Assembly: GCA_950295325.1 (NCBI GenBank)
Contig: OX485807.1
Span: forward strand, 314,501-378,500
Reading direction: 5' to 3'
DNA from: Polytrichum commune
Taxonomy: Eukaryota > Streptophyta > Polytrichopsida > Polytrichales > Polytrichaceae
DNA: 64,000 nt
Below the pieces are notes generated by a model, which searched no databases, had not been told where the DNA came from, and saw nothing but the letters and a program-made list of their open reading frames with translations. This document shows, one piece after another, positions 10,404 to 20,500 of the stretch. Both the position numbers and the translations under genes were made by a program. How positions within the stretch are numbered: the first letter of the stretch is position 1; each line of letters starts with the position of its first letter.

Positions 10404-12046
10404 ACATGACTTGGCGACCACCAACACAACAAACCACAACTTATACTATAACACAAACGTAATTACTTGCTAACAACTACGGTGGGTTACTCTTATTTAT
10501 CTTCCGGTTACTATAGTGTCCATCCTCAAAAGGGGAGAGTAGTACTGTCCAAATTTCCCCTTGTCTGACGGGCATTGGGTCATTTGACAATACGAACGGA
10601 CACTTCATTCACGCCAGCCCCTTAAATTGGGACCGGAGTTTCTATCTATCTATCTATATGTAAATTTGGATTTTGCAATTAGTAGTTTTTGTTCGTGGTG
10701 GTATTTGTTTATGTATGTTTGGAGGTTGTAGATTTCTCTGTGATGTTCATTTGTTGGGATTCCATTGAGTCAATAAGGCATGGTGTGTGAGATGTGTATG
10801 TGGGGGTTGGTGTGTTGCGGGTGGTTCCTTCAGTTGCTAATTGCTTTGCAATTTCGTTGCGTGAGATACATGTGTGTGCTCTTTGATTTTTTTTAATTGT
10901 TATATTGTGTTTGGTCCATAAAAATTGGTGGACTATGGTTGAGACAAGTAGTTTGTCAGAGTGGTTGTGTTGGAATGATGGGTGGCGGATGTGATTGTTA
11001 ATGAGAATATATTGTTGAGGTTGTCAATAAATATGTAGGTGTCTTGTGATTGGTGTTTTGTGGTAGTGAGGGCACTAAATAAAGCATAGAGTTCCACAAG
11101 TAGTATGACTGGTGGTCTAGGGATTTTTTTTATGCAATATGGAGGTCATTATTTGGAATATATACTCCTAAGCCAACAATGTTTCCTAAGCCATTTTTGT
11201 TTGGCAGTCTGAAGGAACGATTTTTGTATATGCATTGTTGTGGGTTGTAATTGGGGGTATTTATGTGGTAGAAATTATCAAGGAAGGGGGTTTTATTGCT
11301 ATGTAAGGTTGATGGGGTGGTTTTGGGGGTTGCTCGCCATAGTTTTGTGAATTTGACCCTGTTATCTATGGGTGTGGGTTGTGTGGGGTTGGTTTTCACA
11401 TGTGTTGTAAAGTTCCAAAATATTGGTAATCTTGTTTTGTATTAGTTGTTGGTTTCCTAGAGGGGTACTTTGGTTGTGGATGCATATTATTGATGTGTAT
11501 TGGTTTTCGTGTTGGTGTAGGTATTGGAACCACTTGGGTGTGGGGTTGTTTTTCAAGGTGTTTGGGGGGATGGTGAAAATTGGATGCATATCTTTGTGTA
11601 TTTCTAGGATTTTGGGGGAATGATGGTTGCATATGATTATGGTTATGATGAAGGGGTCTTATTTGGTGGCCATTCTTGCCTAGTGGATAGCTTCTAAGGT
11701 GGATTTATGGTCTAGTGGGTGCATTATTCTAACACCCATCCATTTCAAGGATCTTGCTAACCCGGATGAGTTGAAGATTATGTCACGATTGTGTGGCGAG
11801 TTGTATTGTATGAGTTGTGTTGGGCATGTGAGTGGTGAGGAGTAGTACGACTGTGTGATTTGGTAGGCCTCTATTAGCATGTTTAATGTAGATAGGTGGT
11901 GTTTGGTGGTTGTTGTTGGGGTTGCAGTTTCTTTATTTCTTCTATGGTAACACTATGATGTATCTTCGAGTTATCCAAAGTATTTTAGTGGTAAACTCTT
12001 GTGGGGTGGCTGGAGGAAGCTAGCCATATGACGTATTTATTTTGAG

Positions 12047-12498
12047 TAGACAATTGAGGCAGTCCGTGAATATGTGTGCTGGTTCATTTGTGTATCTGGT
12101 AGTAATTAATCTGAGTGTTTTATGTATGGCCATTAGTTCGGCCCTAAAGCTGGTTTGTAGGCCAGACAGTCTTTTTGATATATGTATTTTTGCTTTTGTT
12201 GGGTTGTAAATTCCGTAGCCAACTTTTTCTTTCTTCCAATGCCCGTCATTGTCTTTTATGGGTGGGATAAACGAACCATCTGTGTAGTAGTTGTATTGTG
12301 GTGGGAATTTTAATGTAGTGTTTATTTCGTAGTTTGGTAACGGTGGTGTGTTTGTGGTTGACGGGTTGATATGAGGTGGATAGAGTACTTTATTCCATTT
12401 AGCGTTTTTTTTTACCGGTGTGTTGTGGGGTGTGGGTGGAGCCTTTTGTATGTGATATTGTACTATTTGTAGATTTTCTATTGTTGTTTTAATTGTGT
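12047..12498 (-). pseudogene. LINE-B RNase H, N-terminal part
   Basis: The minus-strand frame shows three RNase H catalytic positions: Asp in YYTDGSF, Glu in SFRAELMAI and Asp in HIFTDCLN. This stretch was joined to the segment now ending at 8957, where the last motif reads KPHINIDGNEQAYQLA. In that motif the usual Asp (GNELADE in LINE-1) is replaced by Tyr, so the enzyme may be weakened. The apparent start Met of this frame at 12541 lies in LINE-A DNA beyond the insertion point and is fortuitous. The frame is cut at 12047 by the inverted duplicate. Confidence 0.75.
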
Positions 12499-12508
12499 AA
12501 TTTACATA
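12499..12508. repeat. Target-site duplication of LINE-B, right copy
   Basis: This is the second copy of AATTTACATA, at the 5' (right) end of the minus-strand LINE-B. Confidence 0.85.
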
Positions 12509-13470
12509 CAATGACAAATGGATATCTAATGAGCAAATCAATCAAAGACTTTCAAACCACTTATGGAAAGCCTCAAGCATATATGATGCACAATTTACAC
12601 AAACCTTCAAATTTTGATATGCCCAATACATGGGAAACCACTGAAAGCACATCTTCGAGCCATGAACATATCCCAATCCAAATTACACACTTTGCCCAAA
12701 CCATGAAATTGGCGTGTGGCCAAACTTACTCTCAACTTGCACCCATTCACACATAAAATGCCTTTGCGTAGCCCGACACAACAAAGCAATACACCAAATA
12801 ACCCACACACTCCAACAAACACACAAGATGCTATACCCTAGTAAATGTTGGCAACCAACACAACCAACCTCAAAACATCACAATCCTAGAATGGTTCATA
12901 CAATGCATATGCCGCCCCAACACATGCATGGTCTAGCTAAGAACCCGACACATTATGTATACTAGGGGCCCACATAGATGGTTGTACACCCATCCCCCCA
13001 AACCCATCAAACATCATACAATTCATACAATTCACCTATTGCCATGACAAATTCCCAAATACTGCCATAGGGAAAAAACAACAATTATGACTCCCTTATC
13101 TAGACATTAAAATTTGTGGAATGGAAGGTTAACCCTCTTATTACTGTCACAACAAGGGTACAAGGAGTCATACATAAACAATCACTCAAAGCCCTAGAAA
13201 AACTCAAAATACCCCCTTGACAAGTCCAAAAACTCATGAAACATATACGTCAAATATCCATAAAATACCTCACATACATTGTCTTAAATAGAATAAACTC
13301 GACAACATCCAAACCCCACTTGACCTGTCCCCATGAACCCAAACACCCACACCTAATTCATCAAAAACTCACAAACAATACACCCCTCCCCCCCCCCAAA
13401 AAAAAAAATTTATTTATAAAAACCCACCTTCCGAAAGATAGGAAGTATGCCCACCTTGTCACTTGGTAAA
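12509..13470 (+). mobile_element. LINE-A, right part with C-terminal domain
   Basis: Plus-strand LINE-A resumes with NDKWISNEQINQRLSNHLW. It continues through the linker, a block ARHNKAIHQITHTLQQ (about 12768-12815) and a degraded C-terminal domain (about 13016-13300: NPLITVTTRVQGVIHKQS and KLMKHIRQISIKYLTYIV). The frame is broken many times. A C-run followed by an A-run at 13388-13410 and a short AT-rich stretch follow. The exact 3' end is unclear. This copy is clearly older than LINE-B. Confidence 0.7.
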
Positions 13471-13533
13471 ATGGGATTAGGGTAAGGATTAGTTATGCGA
13501 GCAACCGACGAGTGGCCTACATCTAAGTACATT

Positions 13534-13559
13534 CATCCAATATTTTGAAATATTGGATG
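13534..13559. repeat. Perfect 12-bp stem hairpin
   Basis: CATCCAATATTT and its reverse complement are separated by TG. The hairpin lies between LINE-A and the ABC1K3-like gene. Its function is unknown. Confidence 0.6.
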
Positions 13560-14062
13560 CTTCTTCATTGGAGATAACCTTATCGGACCAAAATATTGTG
13601 GGAATGTGGGTCACTTGAGGCTCCCATCTTGGACATTATGTGTCACATTACTTTTGGCATGCCATCCCAACTGTTTGCCTTCAGAGAAATTGTAAGAGTC
13701 GGGTTGTCAAGATCTTCACCTTTGAAAATAGTGAATATTCATCAAGGTATTTTTCAGGGTGCCTCTAAATCTCATGAGCCCCATGTTCAGTTCAAATTAC
13801 TTGAACCTATGATAGACAAGTCCAACTCCACATACATTTATGCCAAGTGGATCGGCTCATGAATTGTCTCATTGGATTAGTAATTTGTGAGTTGCACATT
13901 GTCATAACATTATTCAGATGAGTGACCAAGTTGGATGGAGCTGGGAATATACCATGTAAGGTGTTAGAGTTATACCTTATGAATGCTTGTACATAAGTAA
14001 TTTCAGCCTGAAAAACGAGTGAGATTTGGTGAAACATTGTAACTGAATAGCATACTATTAGA
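13560..14062. other. Intergenic DNA upstream of the kinase gene
   Basis: Base composition is ordinary here, and no reading frame or repeat family is recognised in it. Confidence 0.4.
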
Positions 14063-14565
14063 ATGGAACGGCTGATAGCAGCTGAATTATGTTATGCTGA
14101 GTGTGAGTTCAAGTTTTGGAGAGGGAGTGGAAATGCAAAATTGAGAAGGGTTGCAGACTCACTCAATAGTGCCACGTCCGCCCGCCAGGAGAGTCCGAGG
14201 TGGAGGCTGACCTGGTGGCCCTCTTCTGGCCTCTGCTTCCACACGAGGCCCTCGTCGCCTATCCCCATCCACGGCTCCCGTTGCTCCAATCTTCCATCCG
14301 ACGGCTTAAACTCCGTGAACGTGGAACTCTGTTCTGCCCTCTCTCGCTCTTCCCCCCCCACGCCCCACTTCTCGCTCTTCTGTCTCCCACTCGCTCGCCG
14401 AGACATCCATCGGCAGCAGGGTAGGATACTATACACTTTAGCAGCATCGGCAGAACTTCGGGGCGTTTGGTTCCCGACAGCCATTGTAGAGGCAGGAATA
14501 CAGCTTTAAAGTACTGGGAATTGGAATTGGAGGGGTTGCTGGAGTGTGGCTGAGCCGAATTCGGA
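14063..14565 (+). promoter_or_regulatory. CpG-rich promoter and 5' leader of the ABC1K3-like gene
   Basis: The 500 bases before the chosen start codon shift to high GC, with pyrimidine-rich runs (14330-14400) and many CpG sites. This contrasts sharply with the AT-rich flanks and is typical of a housekeeping-type promoter and leader. I see no TATA box. Short frames on both strands overlap here without protein features, so I treat them as chance. Confidence 0.5.
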
Positions 14566-17500
14566 ATGGCGTTGGCAGCAGCGAGGGAGCTGTGTGTCCA
14601 GAGCTCCACATTGCATAACCTTGTGCCTGCGTCCTCGCAATCGCAGTTCCTGAGCTCTCCGCAGCAGCATCAGCAGAAATTCGTGAATTGTAGGCCGAGG
14701 AGTGTGAAGAAGAGGAGTGCAGGTGAGAATGGGCGAGTGCGGGCAGTGGCAACGCGAGACCCACCTCGCACCTCGTCGGTAAGTGGTGGCCAAGGGGAAC
14801 TTCTTAGTAATGGGAGCGCTACCAGCACCTCCACTACCAATGGCAGCACCCGGCCCCGAAGCATGGTGAGTATGCTTCAACCCTACCTCGCACATTTGAT
14901 GCACGGGAAAGAACTGTGCCGAGAGAGGAGAAGAACTTTCTCGAAGCATCGGCGTCTTCAGAGAGGATATTGTGGATTCCTTCTGATGTCTTGATATCCT
15001 CAGTTTGTACCTTCAAGCAAATCTCAAATGGCAATCCCAGTACATGGATTAGTCTGTGAAATTTAATACGTCCCACAGAATTCTAAGTCTAATAGTAGAG
15101 CTCCAGTAAAGGTTCTCTGGAATGTCTATTGAGGGTGGTGAAATGTGCAAAGTAGTTCTATGTCCATGGCCATCAAGGTCGGACCAATTAACACACGTTT
15201 CCATAGAAGACCATCCCTACCTAGCACATTCAATGCCCGAGTATGAACTGTTCCGAGAAAGGGGAAGAACTCTTTCTGGAAGCATCGGTGCCTTCAGTAA
15301 AGAAATTTTGGGATTATTTCCCGATGTCTGATATCCACAGTTTGTACACCCAAGCAAATCTTAAACGGCGATCTCAGTGTATGAGTTAGTCGTTGGATTT
15401 TGAATGTGTACCACAGAATCCAATGTTTGTCTGGAATTTGGAATTTAATTGACATCACAATTACCTGTTTTGCATAATTGAGAAGTAGAGATCCAGGAAA
15501 AATTCCCTGAAATGTCTTTTGAGGGTGGTGAATTTTGCAAAGTAGTTCTATTTCCATTGTCAAGGTTGGATTTATTGACACAGATTTCCTCAAGAGGACC
15601 ATCTCTTTTGACCATCATCATGACCTGGTAAAGTGAAACAATATTTTGTGAAGAAATTAGTGAAGAAATTGTGCATGTTCGATGTCTTTAATATCCACAG
15701 TTTGGATCTCCATGCTGCTCATTGGAGTAGAAAATATTAAATAGCAATCACATTCAATAGGTTAATCCGTCAATTTCTAATATGTCCCACATATGTTAAA
15801 TTTCATTCTCTGAAATTTGAATTCTAACGGACATTGTGATTGCCCGCTATATACAATTCATAAGGTATGTGGCCCTATTGTGGGCACTTTCAATTCACAG
15901 GCAATTTCAACTGTTGGATTGGATCATGAATCATTTTATTTAAGTAGCATTGAGAATCATTCAGATCGACCTTCAAGTTTTTGAGTCGGAATTGAGAGGT
16001 AGAAGTATAGTTGGCCAAAGTGGAAATTTTATTGCTGTTAAGTGATCACATATGACCTCCTAATTGTGTCAACTATCGAAACTAGGTTGAGTGTGTCTGG
16101 ATTTTGAGCACATAGTCCAATTTCATTACAGCACGTGTGTTCTTGATGTCTGTTCTTCACTACAAGCCTTGCCATGTATCTTTAAAAAACAGGCAGCCAA
16201 TTAAGAAGAGTGATCACATAAGCCCACATACCTTATCCAAAGCGCTAAAATTAGAGCTCCATGAGAGGTTCTATTGACTATAGAGGGTGGTGAAATGTGC
16301 AAAGCAGTTCAATTGCTGTAACCAATGTTGGACGAATTAACACACATTTCCTAAGAGGACAATAATCTCTGTACTAGGTCTCATGATCTAGCAATCAGAA
16401 GCAATATCTTTAGAAGGAATGGATTCGTTAGGAATCACTGTTCAAGAAAGTTAGCTTGAATAGAGTCACTTGAATATCACGAACATGGAGTTTTTGAAAA
16501 TACAGCAAGCCTAACCTCTAACAGGATATGCCAGTCATGTAGATAGTGGGTGTTGGGGACCTATCCCTTTGTTTGGTTTGCGAACTCTTTTTGTAAAACC
16601 TTAATAAGTTGGTAATTGTCTGGATTGGGTGGCAGCGAGTGGGAGAGATGGCAGAGGAGATGAAGAAAATGAGGGCACAGATGGAGGAGGACGAGCAAGT
16701 TGCATCGCTGATGCGTGGACTTCGTGGTCAAAACCTGTCTGATGAACTCTTTGCGTCTGCGGACACGCAACTCCGGCTTGTCGAGGTAACCATCAATCTA
16801 TTTCCATGTCTTGTCATGTGGATTTGGCATTATATATTTTCTTTGAAACATCACGCCAACAGTCACAAAGGCAGTCACCAATCTTTTGCTAGTCAATGAA
16901 GCAATTTTGGTGATAGGTAACAAGGGTTAAAGTAAGATAGGACTTTAAATTTTTGTTAACAAGACAAAACCTCATCCAGGAGGGTGATGAATCTGAGAGG
17001 AAATGTGGCTATGGTAGGAGGTCCTGTATTCCAATTCTCTTGGAGAAGACTCACTCTGCCCATCTAGAAAATAGATTCTGATGTCATTGGTAATCCAAAG
17101 AGCTAGTTGAGGAAGAGAGAGGAAGAGATGACTCTCCGACTCTGGTTTTTGAAGACAAATTAGAAGCAAAGAATCTTCGGTTTTGGGGTTTTGAGAGTTT
17201 TTTACAATAAAAGAACCTCCAGTGCCGGTTATTTAAAAGAATTCAAAGATCCAGCGGTTTTCATGAAAGAATCGGTAAAGAACCGGTGGTTTTTTAGAAG
17301 GTTATTTGACTGGGGTTCTGATTTTCTGAGAACTATGGCTATGAATCAAGTTCAGTTATTTGAAAATTTGAGAACCACGGTTTTTTAAAGAGCTGCCCTG
17401 ATAACCAGTAGGGGTTTGGTGCCAATTCTAATACCGCCCAACACTGGTGAACACCTTGAACAGGTGTGGAGACGGCCTGTACCCATTCCTCCTCAAGGGC

Positions 17501-20500
17501 AAAGCCCTGGTACCCTCATGATAGGTTGAATATAATTGGTTCTCCCACTATGATTGGGTGGACCATAATAGTTCGGTGCACTGGAATTCAAATGCTACAT
17601 AGGTTACTTATCCTGGCATTATTCAGGCCTTAGACAGTTTGACCTTGGAAATCCCGATATAACCCATCGGAATCCCCAGTTAAGGCCTGGGGGTTAAGCC
17701 ACCCCAGTTGAGAATGTTGATCTATATGTGAGCATGCAGTTACAGAAAATGTGTCATGGATGGATGTTCTCTATGGAAAACAGCAACGAAACCATGAATG
17801 ATTGTACAAATGTTTGCTGCAGGTAGACAGAGTTGAGGGCGAGAATGCTCTTCCTCAAGTTTATGACCCTGTCACCATAGCTGAATATTGGGGAAAGCGC
17901 CCTGGATCTGTAATGACTCGCATTGCCCAGCTGCTCGGTGTTGCAGGTGGATTTCTGTCGCACATAGCTTGGGACATTGCAACCAAAAAAGTGAAAGAGG
18001 TGGGATTGGGCCCCATTTTCCATATTCGTCGTTTTGAGGGTTTTCGTAGCTATATGTCTGGACTTCTCCTCATTTATCAGTCAAGACACAGTTCACATGA
18101 TTAGCACATGACAGCTTAGCATATCTATGTGTTATATTGACAGCTTCCTTTTATTCCTTAAGTTGTTCTCTCAACACTCACAAGAATGCATCTGGACAGA
18201 ATGAGGTGAAGCGGGCAATTGAACTCCGAGACATAGTGACATCGCTTGGGCCTGCATACATCAAGCTTGGACAAGCTCTCAGTATTCGACCTGACATTCT
18301 TTCACCTTCTGCCATGACTGAGTTGCAAAAGCTTTGTGACAAGGTACGACTTCTAGGAGATGCTTTGTGTGCAGGTTTTGTGGTGTGTTTGTGTAGCATT
18401 AGCTGTCGCTTATACCTGTTAGTTGTCTTGTGCAGGTCCCTTCATTTCCAGACGATATAGCCATGGCGCTCATTGAAGAAGAGTTGGGAAAACCATGGCA
18501 AGAGATTTACTCTGAGCTCTCCCCATCCCCAATTGCTGCAGGTGAGGATTGGCATTTTGATTTGGAGCTTGCTGGAACATTGTGGTTTTCGTTCTCTTCT
18601 GGTCTTCCATTATTATCTCAATGGTCTTCAGTGTGTTGTACATCTTGAGAGAAAGGTTCTATAACATTCTTAAGCTGGCTTAGTGACTCACATGTTACTT
18701 GTAATCAAATTACCATGGGAGCTCTTATGTAATCCCCACCTTCAGATTGATTCCCTTAATTAGTACCTACTGATTGCTCTATCTGGTTAGTAAGGCCCAG
18801 AACTGTTGTGAATATGATACAAATGAAGTTCCTTTCAGAGGCGTTACCATACTAGCTGCGCCCATCACTGATATTTCCACAACAGTTCATGGAAATGGGT
18901 GAGCAAGCTCATTGCTTAAGAATGTTATGTCTTGAGATTTGGTTTTGACATAGGGAATGCTGTGCTGCAGCCTCTCTGGGGCAGGTTTACAAGGGAAAGC
19001 TTTTAGAGACAGGCGAGCCTGTAGCTGTGAAGGTCCAGCGACCTTATGTTCTGGAGACTGTCACCATTGATCTCTTTATTATCCGCCGCCTGGGCGTTGC
19101 TCTACGCAGATTCCCACAGGCATGTAGATCAAGGCAACCTTGTGAATCTAAATTAATTTAAATTTGCAGTCATTGAAATCTAGGGTGTATGTGAGTAGCA
19201 ACAGAATACAACGTTTAGCACATGAAATGAAAGGTCTTGGATCACGTGGGGGTGGCTCATTAGGGGGGTTTGTATGCTCCATGTGACCAAGGGATATTTT
19301 TCTAGGGGGTATGTTGATGTCGAGGAGATATAAAATAGAGAATTGCATTACCTAATTTTCTAATTAGTGATGTTTTAGAATACCATACCATTACTTAGAA
19401 TTGAGAGAGGATAGTAATACTTTATACCATTCCTTCGTTATAATAGAAACGACTTGGTGTAAGGGATAAATTAAAGAACACCAGTTGCATCAATCATCAC
19501 AAGTATAACCCTACCCAAAGGACAGAAATGTTGCGGAGTAACAAATGCAAAACCTATACTCACATAATATCTGTTTTTCTTCCATCCATACATGGTGTAC
19601 TACTAGTTGCATAATACATTCTTTATTATGAAGCATAAACTAGATCTAAAACAATAGAATTGGTCATATTACGCATAACACTTCATTTATTATAATTTTA
19701 AATTCCCTATATTTTAGGCAATAATTTATTTCCAAGGAAATTCAAAATTTTCATCTCAATGAATAAAGCACACAATACCTTTGGTTGCATGCTGTTTGAT
19801 AATTTTCTATAAGTCACTCCCCGGGGCATTGGATTCACTAAGATTTTAGATGCCCTTGAGTTTGAAGGTTGTTTGCAAAGTCTCTAACTGGAGATGGCAA
19901 TTGTTTGTCAGTGGGCTGCAGATTGCAACCGACGTTGTAGGGCTAGTGGACGAATGGGCAGCACGGTTTTTTGAGGAGCTGGACTACATAAATGAAGGTG
20001 AAAATGCAACACGATTTGCTGAAATGATGCGGGTGGACCTTCCCCAGGTTAGATACTAACAAACCTCTTGTGAGCATGGACATTGCTGATGCATTGCTTT
20101 CAAAGATGTCTTCTAGCAGCAGTGGTGACGAGATGTGATTCGATTGTAGATGATACTGACTTGTTTATATTGAATTGATGTCTACCTAGGTCGTTGTTCC
20201 AAAGACCTACACAAAGTACACCTCTCGCCGGGTCATCACGACCAGTTGGATTGATGGGGAGAAACTGTCACAAAGCACTGCAAGCGATGTGGGTGACCTT
20301 GTTAATATTGGAGTTATATGTTACCTTAAGCAGGTATGAGAATGGCCCACTTTCTTGCACTGGATGTACATGGTGACGATATGTTGTGGCTATGAATGTC
20401 AGCTCATCTTGTGAAATTGCAGGACATGTTGCACAATGCATGCCTTGTGTAAGCTGTTAAAGTGGTTGATGTGTGGAAGTGAACATCATTTTGAGTTTTG

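Larger units (their letters stand above)
5886..12044. repeat. Large inverted duplication, 3,072-bp arms, 15-bp spacer
   Basis: Arm 1 (5886-8957) and arm 2 (8973-12044) are reverse complements, with coordinates summing to 17930. I found no mismatch in any part I compared, and all long reading frames are identical between arms. The arms end sharply: 5885/12045 and 8958/8972 no longer pair. Each arm contains both LINE-A sequence (1,388 bp) and LINE-B sequence (1,684 bp). The event therefore happened after both insertions and is very recent, or is kept identical by gene conversion. A 9-bp direct repeat TAGACAATT lies in the spacer (8959-8967) and just outside arm 2 (12047-12055). Confidence 0.9.
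7274..12498 (-). mobile_element. LINE-B: 5'-truncated insertion, itself split by the inverted duplication
   Basis: LINE-B runs on the minus strand from 12498 (5' truncated inside the RNase H region) to a (TATC)n-type end at 7274-7288. It is flanked by a 10-bp target-site duplication, as expected from target-primed reverse transcription. Its own sequence is only about 2.1 kb: 12498-12047 plus 8967-7274. The remaining 3.08 kb (8968-12046) is the inverted duplicate inserted later. Coding sequence resumes across the duplicate without a frame break (IFTDCLN before it, then YMFNTQIKHPT), matching FTDSLNNIYLVNNHIQHPT of LINE-1. Few inactivating changes are visible, so this is a young copy. Confidence 0.85.

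Noticed and set aside
5886-12044. Palindrome as a fold-back read or assembly artefact
   Set aside because: Kept as a caution only: after arm 2 the sequence returns to the exact LINE-B position with a shared 9-bp repeat, which a simple fold-back chimera would not do. Read evidence is still needed.
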